DNA of 64,000 nucleotides from the NCBI GenBank assembly GCA_037442205.1, contig JBBIQS010000014.1, forward strand, positions 39,243 to 103,242, read 5' to 3'. Below, piece after piece: positions 36,255-44,836 of the stretch; the stretch's first letter is position 1, and each line of letters starts with the position of its first letter. The position numbers and the translations under genes are program-made. This stretch comes from JBBIQS01 sp037442205. GTDB lineage: Bacteria > Myxococcota > Myxococcia > Myxococcales > UBA5297. A model generated the notes under the pieces. It did no database searches. It saw only the letters and a list, made by a program, of their open reading frames with translations, and was not told where the DNA came from.

Positions 36255-37859
36255 TCAGTATCGGCCGCGCAGGTAGCGCCAGCGCGCTTCCACCCACTCG
36301 CGCACGTAGCGTTTCTCGCCCTCGTAGTCGGTGAAGTCGGTGCGGTCCATCCACAGCGAGAAGCTGCGGTATTCGCCGCCCCAGCGCCGCTCGTCGCGCA
36401 GGGCGCATTCGTCGATCTCCGGGAAGTAGCCGTCCAGGAGCTGGCGCGCGACCTCGAGCCGCCCCTGGCTTCTCAGCTGATCGTGCAGCCGCTGCCGGGT
36501 CTGGGCGGCGAGCGGCGGATCGGAGAGCAGCTGGCGGAACAGCCCGTTCTCGCCCGAGTAGTCGGAGGGCGAATCGGCAGCCTCGCGGCGGGTCTGCCAG
36601 TCCTGGCCCAGGCTGGAGCGGTAGTCCCAGGGGATGTACCGCCACTGGCCGCCGCTGGGCGGGTGGTAGAGGAAGTAGTTCTTGCGCGTCGAGTCGCTGG
36701 CGCGGATGGTCGTCACGAAGGCCCACCAGTCCTGGAACTCGCTCAGCCTGGCCATGGTCGGGAACTGGCTGGCGAAGGTGCTGGCACTGCTCTGGGTGAC
36801 GAACCCCACCAGCGCCTCCAGGTCGTCGTAGGCCCCGGGGGCGCCGTCGGGAGGCAGCCCGGAGTCCTTCAGGTAGCCCTGGTGGAGCGAGCTCTTCGGC
36901 GCCCCGAAGCGGTCGACGGTGAGGAAGTTGGCGTCGTTGGTTTCCGGCTTGTAGAGGTTGCCGCCGCCCAGCCATCCGTTGACGGCCAGCGTCTTGGTGT
37001 CGACGTGGTCGGTGACGGTGTACAGGCCTCGATAGCTGCCGTTGACGAAGACCACCGCGCTGTAGGTCTTGATTTGGAAGTGCGTCGGGTCGAGCTGGTT
37101 GAAGTAGTCGTAGGCGAAGCGCTGCCGGACATACGAGTTGTCGGAGAAGGTGGTGACCAGCACGATCTTGTCGCGGACCATCCCACCGGCGAAGGCCGGC
37201 TCGAGGAAGGGATCGCTCTTTTCGAAGTGCAGGGTGTAGCTCTTCTTGGGAAAAGCCAGCGAAGCGCCGCCGTGAAGCTTGGCCTGGACGCTGTAGGTGT
37301 GGCCCCGGTAGAGCACCTTCGCCGGCGCATAGACGTTGCCCAGGCCCGACGGCACGGTCAGGAAGAAGACCGGCAGCCCGTACTCCTCGGTGTACTGCGA
37401 GGGATCGACGACGCGGTGGTTGTTGAGGTCGTCGAACTTGTCGGCGACGCCGATCTTGAGCTCGCTCTCCTCGCCGGATTGGGCGACCGCGACTTTCAGC
37501 AGGTAGACCGCGGCCTGCTTCAGATCCGGAGTCCAGGACAGCGTCGCCGACTGCGGGTCAAAGTTCGCCCCGCGAGGCAGCGGCGACACGGCAAAGGCGC
37601 TGCCCGGCAGGGCGAGCCCGGTCTGACAGGAGAGGTGGACGCTGAGTGGATCGCCCTCCTGGAGCCAGTAGGGCCCGCCTCCGGTCGGCTGGCAGCTCGG
37701 AGGCGCCTTGATCGAAACGGTGCTGAGGGGTTGCAGGCACGCGGCCGAAGCGCAGCTGTCTGAAGCGCCGTCGTCGGCAACCGATCCCGTCCGGCCGCAG
37801 CCAGCAGCGATCGTCATCGCCGCGCACGCCGCCACAAGCCCCCGCCATGCTCGCCCCAT
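36255..37859 (-). CDS. CotH-like kinase-fold lipoprotein
   Basis: 534 aa. Lipobox IAAGC (Cys21). A putative Ig-like domain (about 45-135, GANFDPQSATLSWTPD) precedes a CotH kinase-fold domain (about 150-530: KLHGGASLAFPKKSYTLHF; YRGLYTVTDHVD; DWWAFVTTIRASDSTRKNYFLYH; WRYIPWDYRSSLGQDW). CotH proteins are atypical secreted kinases, known from spore coats and common in myxobacteria. Substrate unknown. Transcribed after the radical-SAM gene with a 135-bp gap. Confidence 0.82.
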   Translation of the reverse strand: MGRAWRGLVAACAAMTIAAGCGRTGSVADDGASDSCASAACLQPLSTVSIKAPPSCQPTGGGPYWLQEGDPLSVHLSCQTGLALPGSAFAVSPLPRGANFDPQSATLSWTPDLKQAAVYLLKVAVAQSGEESELKIGVADKFDDLNNHRVVDPSQYTEEYGLPVFFLTVPSGLGNVYAPAKVLYRGHTYSVQAKLHGGASLAFPKKSYTLHFEKSDPFLEPAFAGGMVRDKIVLVTTFSDNSYVRQRFAYDYFNQLDPTHFQIKTYSAVVFVNGSYRGLYTVTDHVDTKTLAVNGWLGGGNLYKPETNDANFLTVDRFGAPKSSLHQGYLKDSGLPPDGAPGAYDDLEALVGFVTQSSASTFASQFPTMARLSEFQDWWAFVTTIRASDSTRKNYFLYHPPSGGQWRYIPWDYRSSLGQDWQTRREAADSPSDYSGENGLFRQLLSDPPLAAQTRQRLHDQLRSQGRLEVARQLLDGYFPEIDECALRDERRWGGEYRSFSLWMDRTDFTDYEGEKRYVREWVEARWRYLRGRY

Positions 37860-37994
37860 CGCCCTGCCCCCTCAGCGCAAACCGAGCGTCTCCGCGAGCG
37901 CTCGGGCAGGTGAGTTATCCACCCTCGGCCGGACGGCAATCGAGCGAGCGCTCTCTCGGTGCGCAGGACGAATGAGGGCAGCGTGCCGGGGACC

Positions 37995-39137
37995 TTAGCG
38001 GGAGTGGGCAGCCACGGTCGGGCACCCCGGGTCGGGCTGCCACCAGTCGCCGGCGGCCTTCGAGACCACCCGGCAGCCGCCGTTGCACAGCGAGAGGTAG
38101 CGGCAGCTGCGGCAAGGCTCGGGCGCGCGGCGGGCGAAGTCGCGGAATGACTGGAACCCACCTTCGAAGGCCGCCGCCACCTCGCGCGGCTCAAAGATGC
38201 TCGCCTCACGGGGGCCTCCGAACGAACAGCCGGTCAAGTCCCCCTCGGGCAGCACCGAGGCCAGCAGGTTCCCGCCCTGGCAACCGACCACTCCGAAGAA
38301 GCGCGCCGCGGCCCGCGACGGGCGATGGAAGAAGACCATCGGGGCGAACGAGCAGTCGAGCTTGAGCCGCATCCGATGGCGCACCGACAGCCAGCGCACC
38401 CGGGGATAGAGGGCCCGCGCCTGCTCGACGGACAGGTCGTTCTCGCGCCACTGCTCCAGGCCGCGGCCGCTGGGCTTGAAGCGCAGCAACTCCACCTCGT
38501 TGAGCCGAAGCCGGCGCGCCAGCGCCACGATCTCGCCCAGCGACTCGAAGTTGTGGCGGGTCACCACGCAATTGATGCCCACCTCGCGGCGAGTCGCCCT
38601 CAGCAGCTCGAGCGCCCGCACCGCCCGGTCGAAGCCGTCGTAGCCACGCGCCCGGCGGTAGTCCTCCCCCACCCCGTCGACGCTGACGTTGATCTGGCCG
38701 AAGACGCGGCAGCGGCGGGCGGTCTCCTCGTCCATCCCCAGCCCGGAGGTCGTCAGATTGGGGAGGATGCCCTTGCTGCGCGCGTAGTCGGCGACCTCGA
38801 ACAGGTGCTCGAGATCGAGTGCTTCGCCGCCTCCCAGGGCCATGTGGAAGATGCCGTGCGCCGCCAGCTGATCGACCGCGGCCTTGGCCTGCTCCAAGCT
38901 CAGCGCCGGCCCGTGCGGCACCGCCGAGACGTAGCAGCCTTTGCAGCCCGCCGAGCAGCGCCGCGAGATGACGAGATGGACCTCGGTGGGCGCGCTCAGG
39001 CGGCCCGGATCGTCGCCCCTCCAGCGCGGCGAGTCGGAGAGCCCCAGCTTTCGCGCCAGGGTCCGGTTGAGCGAGACCAGCGCGCGCGGGCGCTCGAGCT
39101 CCAGCAGCGCCCCGAACCATTCGGCCCGGATCTTCAC
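37995..39137 (-). CDS. Radical SAM/SPASM protein
   Basis: 380 aa. The cluster motif is CSAGCKGC (Cys61, Cys65, Cys68) after LVISRR; the GGGEAL motif follows. The C-terminal SPASM region has GCQGGN, GCSFGG and CRSCRYLSLCNGGCR, enough cysteines for auxiliary Fe-S clusters, as in peptide-modifying enzymes. The start is GTG at 39137, overlapping the stop of the 72-aa gene (GTGA). It is the last of five coupled genes encoding membrane proteins. Substrate is unknown; peptide or protein modification is the family's usual role. Confidence 0.85.
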   Translation of the reverse strand: MKIRAEWFGALLELERPRALVSLNRTLARKLGLSDSPRWRGDDPGRLSAPTEVHLVISRRCSAGCKGCYVSAVPHGPALSLEQAKAAVDQLAAHGIFHMALGGGEALDLEHLFEVADYARSKGILPNLTTSGLGMDEETARRCRVFGQINVSVDGVGEDYRRARGYDGFDRAVRALELLRATRREVGINCVVTRHNFESLGEIVALARRLRLNEVELLRFKPSGRGLEQWRENDLSVEQARALYPRVRWLSVRHRMRLKLDCSFAPMVFFHRPSRAAARFFGVVGCQGGNLLASVLPEGDLTGCSFGGPREASIFEPREVAAAFEGGFQSFRDFARRAPEPCRSCRYLSLCNGGCRVVSKAAGDWWQPDPGCPTVAAHSR

Positions 39138-39352
39138 TCCTGGCCCTCGCCCTTGGGAGCGCCGACCTCCACCACCGCCGGTTTGCGGCCGCGCAGCCAG
39201 GCCGACATCAGGAACGAGAGCGCCAGCGAGCCGGTCCCTCCGAGCAGGAGGAAGGTGATGTCCACTCCCAGCGAGCTGGAGTTGGGGTTGACCCCGGGGC
39301 GAATGCCCAGGATCCGCGGACGCCCTTCGACCTTCGGTCGCTCGTTCGTCAT
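39134..39352 (-). CDS. 72-aa single-pass membrane protein
   Basis: Family not recognised. N-terminal 25 residues are polar (MTNERPKVEGRPRILG), then a hydrophobic segment (VDITFLLLGGTGSLALSFLMSAWL), then a short charged tail ending GEGQE. It overlaps the upstream gene by 4 bases and the radical-SAM gene by 4 bases, so is translated with them. Small size next to a SPASM enzyme makes a modified-peptide substrate possible, but the membrane helix fits an anchor or subunit equally well. Confidence 0.6.
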   Translation of the reverse strand: MTNERPKVEGRPRILGIRPGVNPNSSSLGVDITFLLLGGTGSLALSFLMSAWLRGRKPAVVEVGAPKGEGQE

Positions 39353-40146
39353 TCGACCCCCACGATCATCGTGTGGACCAGGTTGTCCCACAGGCCCGCG
39401 GCCACCACCGCGCAGTACAGAAGCGCTGCGGCCTGAGCCAGCCCCAGCACCGACTCGAGGATTCGTCGCGGCAGCGTCCACCTTGCCCCGCTCAAGAGCG
39501 CGCCATTGGCCCACACCAGGAAGGCCCCGCCGAGAGCGAGGAGCTGGACCGCCTTCGCCTGCGCCGGCGGCTGCGCCAGCGCCGCCAGCAGCAGCATTCC
39601 GATCACCGGAGCGCCGACCAGAATCTCGGTCGGCGGCTTCCAGGGCGTGAGGCCCGCGCGCGCCGCCAGGGCCAACCTCGCCACGCCGAACAGCAGCAGC
39701 GCCAGAGCCAATCCCTCGAAGAGGAAGTACCGCTCCCGCTGCGGCCTGACCTGCAACAGTGCCAGCGAGCCGATCTGCTTCCACGGCTGCTGCGGGTTGT
39801 CGGCCAGCTTCTGGTAGCCGGCGAGGGCCGCGGTCCAGTGGCGCTCCTGCACGTCCAGGTCGGCCAGCTCCTTGGTCGCTCGTAGATCCCACTCGGTACC
39901 GGCGAAGTCGCGCAGCACGCGCTCCAGCTCGGGGCGACCGCGCTCCGCCTCGCCGTCCATTGCCCGAAGTCGGGCGATCCACAGCAGCCCGCGAGGCACC
40001 TCGGGCGAGGTCGGGTTTTCTTGGAGCCACTGCTCCATCTGGCGACAGGATTCAGTTCGCGGGCGCGCTCCCACTCCGCCGACGATGGCGTCGAAGGAGG
40101 GAATCGCGGCCAGGGCGACCGCCAGGAGCGCGCTAGCGAGGGACAT
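39349..40146 (-). CDS. Membrane protein with TPR-like N-terminal region
   Basis: 265 aa, not recognised. Signal or first helix at the N-terminus (SLASALLAVALAAIPSF), then a helical repeat region (about 35-130, e.g. DLDVQERHWTAALAGYQKLAD) and four hydrophobic helices (about 145-255). It overlaps the upstream 132-aa gene by 14 bases and the downstream 72-aa gene by 4. Confidence 0.6.
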   Translation of the reverse strand: MSLASALLAVALAAIPSFDAIVGGVGARPRTESCRQMEQWLQENPTSPEVPRGLLWIARLRAMDGEAERGRPELERVLRDFAGTEWDLRATKELADLDVQERHWTAALAGYQKLADNPQQPWKQIGSLALLQVRPQRERYFLFEGLALALLLFGVARLALAARAGLTPWKPPTEILVGAPVIGMLLLAALAQPPAQAKAVQLLALGGAFLVWANGALLSGARWTLPRRILESVLGLAQAAALLYCAVVAAGLWDNLVHTMIVGVE

Positions 40147-40531
40147 AGCCTGAGGGAAGAGGTGCCGGCGTCGGCACCCGGCCCACCAACTTGTGGATGT
40201 ACAACCCGAACAACAGCATCAGCAGCGCCGCGCACCAGGCGGCGGTAATCAGCATCCAGCGCTTGAGCGCGTCGCCGGAGAGGAAGCGCTTCCAGAGGAT
40301 GCCGACCGGCGCCATCGCCGCCGCGCCCAGACCGCTCCAGAGCAGCCGCCCGTAGAAATCAGCAGCCAGCCCGTGTGGCTTGAGCGCCAGCTCGAAGCTG
40401 CGCTCCACCGGGTAATACCAGATCACTGGAACCGGCAGGACGGTGCAGACGAAGTAGCCGACGAGGAACCCGAAGCTCATCAGGTTCCAGCTCAACGCCC
40501 GCGACAGGCCAGAGTCGTTGGTCGTCTCCAT
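40133..40531 (-). CDS. 132-aa integral membrane protein
   Basis: Not recognised. About three hydrophobic helices (LMSFGFLVGYFVCTVLPVPVIWYY; LLWSGLGAAAMAPVGIL; WMLITAAWCAALLMLLFGLYI). It starts directly after the stop of the 172-aa gene. No metal or catalytic motif is evident. Confidence 0.6.
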   Translation of the reverse strand: METTNDSGLSRALSWNLMSFGFLVGYFVCTVLPVPVIWYYPVERSFELALKPHGLAADFYGRLLWSGLGAAAMAPVGILWKRFLSGDALKRWMLITAAWCAALLMLLFGLYIHKLVGRVPTPAPLPSGYVPR

Positions 40532-41050
40532 TCACACTCCCCGAGCGTTGGTCACGATCAGCCCGGCTACCACCGACACGACCACGATGAGCCACACTGC
40601 CAGTGCCATCGACAGCACCACTCCTGGAAGCGGCCCGCGCGCATGGGCCCGCGAGCGCCCGGCCAACACCATTAGTCCCACCGCCAGCGGCAGTGCCAGC
40701 CCGAGCAGGTTCTCCTTGATGTCGAAGAGGTTGGACGCCCATGGCTCGTAGCGATCCAGGTAGAGGCCCCGGGTGCGGTAGCGGAAGGTGGGGTACAGCA
40801 GCAGCCCCACCGCGAAGCTGACCAGGTAGCTGAGGCCGGCGATCTTGGCCCACAGGCCGGAGCTGGGACGCGCTGGCCTGGCTTTGCGCCAGGCGCTCGT
40901 GAGCTCCCAGGCCAGGTGAGAGATCGATCCGATCAAGATGACCGACGCGATCGCGTGAATGACCAGCAGGGGCTTGCTCGCCCAATCGAGAAACAGCGGC
41001 TGCAAAGTGTCCGGCTCCTCCGCCGCGGGTTCGGCAGCTCGTTCGAACAT
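40532..41050 (-). CDS. 172-aa integral membrane protein
   Basis: First gene of the five-gene set. Four hydrophobic helices. Conserved-looking polar residues inside or near helices (LLVIHAIASVILIGSISHLAW with two histidines; YPTFRYRTRGLYLDRYEPWASNLFDIKEN) recall small heme-b membrane proteins, but no firm family can be named. ATG at 41050. Confidence 0.6.
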   Translation of the reverse strand: MFERAAEPAAEEPDTLQPLFLDWASKPLLVIHAIASVILIGSISHLAWELTSAWRKARPARPSSGLWAKIAGLSYLVSFAVGLLLYPTFRYRTRGLYLDRYEPWASNLFDIKENLLGLALPLAVGLMVLAGRSRAHARGPLPGVVLSMALAVWLIVVVSVVAGLIVTNARGV

Positions 41051-41173
41051 CCGCCGGAGGCGCCGCCATCCCGTGGGCGGCCGCCAATCTTCTCGTCCTC
41101 CGACCGGCCGGGCATCCTAGCCCGACTCTTCCGCGGCTGAGCGATGAGATGCGCGAGGGAGGCGAAAAGGACC

Positions 41174-42757
41174 TCAGCGATTGGGACCCGCCGACCAGCT
41201 GTCCACCGGTGTCGCGGGGTTGGCGAGGTCGTAGACGCTCACCTTGAGGTTGCCGTTGGCCTGCTGGTCCACCATCGCGAAGCCGTTGAAGGTCCCGGTG
41301 CTAATCAGCGGCGCGCCGCCGATTCCCAGCACCAGGTCCCGGCCGCCATCCGAGGTGCCGTGCTTGTAGGTGTGGGTGTGGCCGGCCAGGAACAGCGAGA
41401 ACTTGTGGGCCCGGACGATGCTCATGATGTCCGGGTTGGTGGCGATCGAGGTGTCGCCCTCGGGGTGGTGGCGGGCAACCAGGGTGTAGCGGGCCTTGGT
41501 GTCGGCTTCGGCGAGGGTCGTCTCGAGCCAGCTCTGCTGCGCCGAGTCCCAGCTGCTGTCGGCGATGATCACGAAGCGCGCCAGCCCCAGCGACGTGTTC
41601 ACGTCGAAGGTGTAGTACGGCTTCACCGCCGGGATGCAGCTGCTCTGCCCGCAGAACACCGTGCTCGACGCCTCGTTGAAGGCCACGTAGTTGGCGTTGG
41701 TCGAGCCCAGGTAGCACGGCGGGTGTTGGCACTCGTGGTTGCCCTGAGTCATGAAGAAGGTGCCGGGGTACCGGGCCACCGCCGCCATGTAGTAGCCCAT
41801 CTGCAGCCGGGCCTCGGCCAGGTCGCCGTTGCAGACGAACATGTGGTCGCCAAGGTCGAGGGCGAACTGGACGTTCTTCTGCTTGAACTGGTCGGCGATG
41901 GACTCGATCACCGAGTGGGGATAGTGGGCGCTGTCCTCGCAGGCCGGCGGGCGGGTGTCGCCGCTGAGCCCGAAGTGCAGCAGGTCCACCGAGCCGCCGG
42001 TGGGCCCGACCCCGGCGCCCTGGCAGGTGCTGCCGCGGCAGGCCTGGCCGGCGGCGCAGGCGTGGCCGCAGATGCCGCAGTTGGCCGAGTCGGTGGCGGT
42101 GTCCACGCAGGCGGTACCGCAGATCGTCGCTCCGGCGCTGCAGCTGGCGTGGCAGCGGCCGGCCTCGCACACTTGGCCAGCGGCGCAGGCATGCCCGCAG
42201 CTGCCGCAGTTGAGCTTGTCGGTCTGCAGGTTGGCGCAGCTGCCCGAACAGACGGCAAGGCCGACCGCACAGCTGGCGGTGCAGTGGCCCGACTGGCAGA
42301 CCTCGTTGCTGGCGCAGGCGGTGCCGCAGCTGCCGCAGTGCGACCGGTTCTGCGAGAGGTTGAAGCAGCCGCCGCCGCAGATCGACTCGCCCTTCGGGCA
42401 CTGGGCGCTGCACTTGCCGGCGGCACACACCTGGCCGGCGGCGCAGGGGGTGCCACAGCTGCCGCAGTTGTTGGCGTTGGTCGCCAGCTCGACGCAGTCG
42501 CCGCCGCAGGCCGACATCCCGGGCTGGCAGCGGCAGGACGAGTCGGCGCAGAAGGCGTTGCCGGCGCAGGCGTTGCCGCAGCTGCCGCAGTCCATGGCGT
42601 CCTGCGTCAGGTCGACACAGCCGTCGGCGCAGGAGGTTTCCCCGGCGCTGCAAGTGTTCTCCACCACCGCCTGGCTGCAGCCCCCGGCGATGATCAACAG
42701 CCCGGGAACGAGGACTAGGGAGCTACTGCGGATCCAGCCAAAAGGAGTCGAGCGCAT
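41174..42757 (-). CDS. Cys-rich repeat lipoprotein with metallophosphoesterase domain
   Basis: 527 aa. Lipobox IAGGC (about Cys27). Residues about 35-240 hold five repeats of roughly 40 aa built on NCGSCGxxCAxGQVC plus flanking cysteines, the kind found in many myxobacterial surface proteins. The C-terminal metallophosphoesterase domain has the full motif series: SGDTRP, LDLGDHM, GNHE, ARHHP and GHTHTYKHG. It is probably an extracellular or outer-membrane phosphatase/nuclease; the substrate is unknown. Confidence 0.85.
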   Translation of the reverse strand: MRSTPFGWIRSSSLVLVPGLLIIAGGCSQAVVENTCSAGETSCADGCVDLTQDAMDCGSCGNACAGNAFCADSSCRCQPGMSACGGDCVELATNANNCGSCGTPCAAGQVCAAGKCSAQCPKGESICGGGCFNLSQNRSHCGSCGTACASNEVCQSGHCTASCAVGLAVCSGSCANLQTDKLNCGSCGHACAAGQVCEAGRCHASCSAGATICGTACVDTATDSANCGICGHACAAGQACRGSTCQGAGVGPTGGSVDLLHFGLSGDTRPPACEDSAHYPHSVIESIADQFKQKNVQFALDLGDHMFVCNGDLAEARLQMGYYMAAVARYPGTFFMTQGNHECQHPPCYLGSTNANYVAFNEASSTVFCGQSSCIPAVKPYYTFDVNTSLGLARFVIIADSSWDSAQQSWLETTLAEADTKARYTLVARHHPEGDTSIATNPDIMSIVRAHKFSLFLAGHTHTYKHGTSDGGRDLVLGIGGAPLISTGTFNGFAMVDQQANGNLKVSVYDLANPATPVDSWSAGPNR

Positions 42758-42787
42758 GAAGCCGCCGCTCTAGCATCGGCCGCGCCA

Positions 42788-42839
42788 AGTCAAATGCGCC
42801 CTTGTTCCGCGCCCTTGACGCAGGCGGACGCATTTGACT
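42788..42839. repeat. 11-bp inverted repeat with nested direct repeat upstream of the phosphoesterase gene
   Basis: AGTCAAATGCG (42788-42798) and CGCATTTGACT (42829-42839) are perfect inverse copies 30 bases apart. Inside, GCGCCCTTG occurs twice, at 42796 and 42809. It lies 31-82 bases before the phosphoesterase ATG and after the hypB stop, so could be an operator or an mRNA 3' hairpin. Confidence 0.55.
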
Positions 42840-42886
42840 GCAAGTCTCTGCAATCGACACTTAAAGGAAACAAGCGTCGCTCACAT

Positions 42887-43633
42887 CTAGCGGGGCCGGG
42901 CCAGGATGTTGCGGTGCTCGTGCGGCGCCTTGAAACGCGGCCTGTCGAGCAACGGTTTGCGCTGTTCTTCCAGCCAGGCCAGCCACTCCTTCATCCCCTC
43001 CCCGGTGCGCGCCGAGAATGAGATCACCTTGGCCCCGGGCATCACCTTGGAGAGGTTCTCGCGGATCAGCTCGACGCGGACCTCGAGGTGCGGCACCAGA
43101 TCGACCTTGGTCAGCAGCACCAGCTGGGCGTTGCGGAACATCACCGGGTACTTGAGCGGCTTGTCCTCGCCCTCGGTGACGCTGAGCGCCACCACGTTGG
43201 CCGCCTGGCCAAGGTCGTAGATCGCCGGGCAGACCAGGTTGCCGACGTTCTCGATGAAGAACACGTCCAGCTCGGCGGTGGGGAAGCCGTGGAGGGCGTG
43301 GTGCACCAGCTCGGCGTCGAGGTGGCAGCCCTGGCCGGTGGTGATGGCGGCAGCGGGGATGCCAGCGGCGCGCAGCCGCTGGGCGTCGTTGTCGGTCGCC
43401 AAATCGCCGCTCACCGCGCCGACCCGCACCTTGCCGTCCAGGGCCTTGGCGGTCGCCTCGAGGATCGCCGTCTTGCCCGAGCCCGGAGAGCCCATCAGGT
43501 TGAGCGCCAGCACTCCCTGGGTCTGGAAGTGCTCGCGGTTGTGGCGGGCCTGCTGATCATTGGTCGCCAGCAGCCGGTCGTGGACGTCGACCGGGACCAG
43601 CTTGGTGTCGCCGCAGCCGCAGGTGGAGCACAT
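42887..43633 (-). CDS. hypB: Hydrogenase nickel incorporation GTPase HypB
   Basis: 248 aa GTPase for nickel insertion into [NiFe]-hydrogenase. The N-terminal high-affinity metal motif MCSTCGCG (Cys2, Cys5, Cys7) is present; there is no His-rich stretch. The P-loop is GSPGSGKT (48-55); GQGCHLD carries the inner metal site. The ATG directly follows the hypA stop codon. Last gene of the hyp operon. Confidence 0.95.
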   Translation of the reverse strand: MCSTCGCGDTKLVPVDVHDRLLATNDQQARHNREHFQTQGVLALNLMGSPGSGKTAILEATAKALDGKVRVGAVSGDLATDNDAQRLRAAGIPAAAITTGQGCHLDAELVHHALHGFPTAELDVFFIENVGNLVCPAIYDLGQAANVVALSVTEGEDKPLKYPVMFRNAQLVLLTKVDLVPHLEVRVELIRENLSKVMPGAKVISFSARTGEGMKEWLAWLEEQRKPLLDRPRFKAPHEHRNILARPR

Positions 43634-43975
43634 CTAGGGAACCTCCATGTCGATCGAATCGAGGAAGAGCTCGTCTCCCTCGGCCAGCTTGGCGGGCGCG
43701 CCGCAATCCGGGCAGACCAGCACCTCGCCCGAGGCGATCGCCCGGCCGCAGCCGCTGCAGGTCCAGCGCGCCGGGACCTTCTTCACCTCGAGCTCGGCGC
43801 CCTCGCAGAGCGTCCCTTGCCGGAACATCTGGTAGGCGGTGGAAAACAACTCCGGGTCGACGCCCGCCTGCTCGCCCAGGCGCACCTTGAGCTTGTGAAT
43901 GCGAGTGGCCTGGTGCGCCCTCGCCTCCCTCTCAACGCGCTCCAGCAGCGCCTGGATGAGCGAGTACTCGTGCAC
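43634..43975 (-). CDS. hypA: Hydrogenase nickel incorporation protein HypA
   Basis: 113 aa nickel-binding partner of HypB. The start is GTG at 43975, giving the required M-H-E N-terminus (MHEYSLIQ); His2 is the nickel ligand. The structural zinc cysteines are Cys73, Cys76, Cys88 and Cys91. The GTG lies one base after the end of the upstream enoyl-CoA hydratase gene, so translation is probably coupled to it. Confidence 0.94.
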   Translation of the reverse strand: MHEYSLIQALLERVEREARAHQATRIHKLKVRLGEQAGVDPELFSTAYQMFRQGTLCEGAELEVKKVPARWTCSGCGRAIASGEVLVCPDCGAPAKLAEGDELFLDSIDMEVP

Positions 43976-43976
43976 G

Positions 43977-44810
43977 CTACTTCCCCTTGAAGACCGGCGG
44001 CCGCTTGCCCAGAAACGCCTCGAGTCCCTCAGCAAAGTCGGGCGTGTCGGCGATGCGCGCCAGCTGCTCCAGCTCCTCGTCGAGGTGGTAGTCGAGCCGG
44101 TCGAGGCCCGCCGACTGGTTGAGCAGCGCCTTGGTCACCGCGAAGGAGCGCGTCGGACCGTCGGCCACCTTCTTTGCCTGCGCCATCACCTCGGCGTCGA
44201 AGCGGTTGGTCGGGAAGACCGCGTTGACGAGCCCCAGCTCGAGCGCCTTTCTGGCGTCCAGCCGCGGGTTGAGCAGCGCCAGCTCCATCGCCTTGCGGAA
44301 GCCGAGCAGCCGGGTGACGAAGAAGGTCGAGCTCTCGGCGCCGGTGAGGGCGGTCTTGCCGTAGGCCCACTCGAAGCTGGCGCGCTCGCTGGCGAAGACC
44401 AGGTCGCAGCACATGGCCACCCCGAACCCGCCGGCCGCCGCCATCCCGTCCACCGCGGCGAGGAACGGCTTGGGCGCCCGCCTGATCTCGGAGATCGTCG
44501 AGTGGATGTACTCGAGGATCTGCTTGAAGACCTCGCCGTAGCCCTTGGGCACCTCGCGCGAGGCAGGCGAGAGGTAGCCCAGATCCTTGGGATCGCCTCC
44601 GGCGCGGATGTACTTGAGGTCGGCCCCGCTGCAGAAGACGCCGCCAACTCCCTTGAGCACCACCGCGCGCACGCTCTCGTCGCGGCACATCTGCAGGCCG
44701 GCCTTGCGGAAGTCCTGGGCCATCTCGACGTCGAGCGCGTTGAAGCGCTCGCGCCGGTCCATGGTGATGATGCCGACCGCCCCCACCTTCTCGGTGCGAA
44801 TGAAGCTCAC
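43977..44810 (-). CDS. Enoyl-CoA hydratase/isomerase family protein
   Basis: 277 aa crotonase fold. The oxyanion-hole segments are CSGADLKY and MAAAGGFGVAMCCDLV. Glu in TALTGAESSTF is at one of the usual acid/base positions. The start is GTG at 44810 after AGGGGG. It lies inside the hyp operon, between hypE (26 bases upstream) and hypA (1 base downstream), where such a gene is not normally found. Its CoA substrate is unknown; a hydrogenase role is not implied by sequence. Confidence 0.86.
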   Translation of the reverse strand: MSFIRTEKVGAVGIITMDRRERFNALDVEMAQDFRKAGLQMCRDESVRAVVLKGVGGVFCSGADLKYIRAGGDPKDLGYLSPASREVPKGYGEVFKQILEYIHSTISEIRRAPKPFLAAVDGMAAAGGFGVAMCCDLVFASERASFEWAYGKTALTGAESSTFFVTRLLGFRKAMELALLNPRLDARKALELGLVNAVFPTNRFDAEVMAQAKKVADGPTRSFAVTKALLNQSAGLDRLDYHLDEELEQLARIADTPDFAEGLEAFLGKRPPVFKGK

Positions 44811-44836
44811 GTGGCCCCCTGCTGGCTGCAAATGGT

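Noticed and set aside
37915..37923. Single DnaA-box-like TTATCCACC
   Set aside because: Isolated, one mismatch, no neighbouring boxes.
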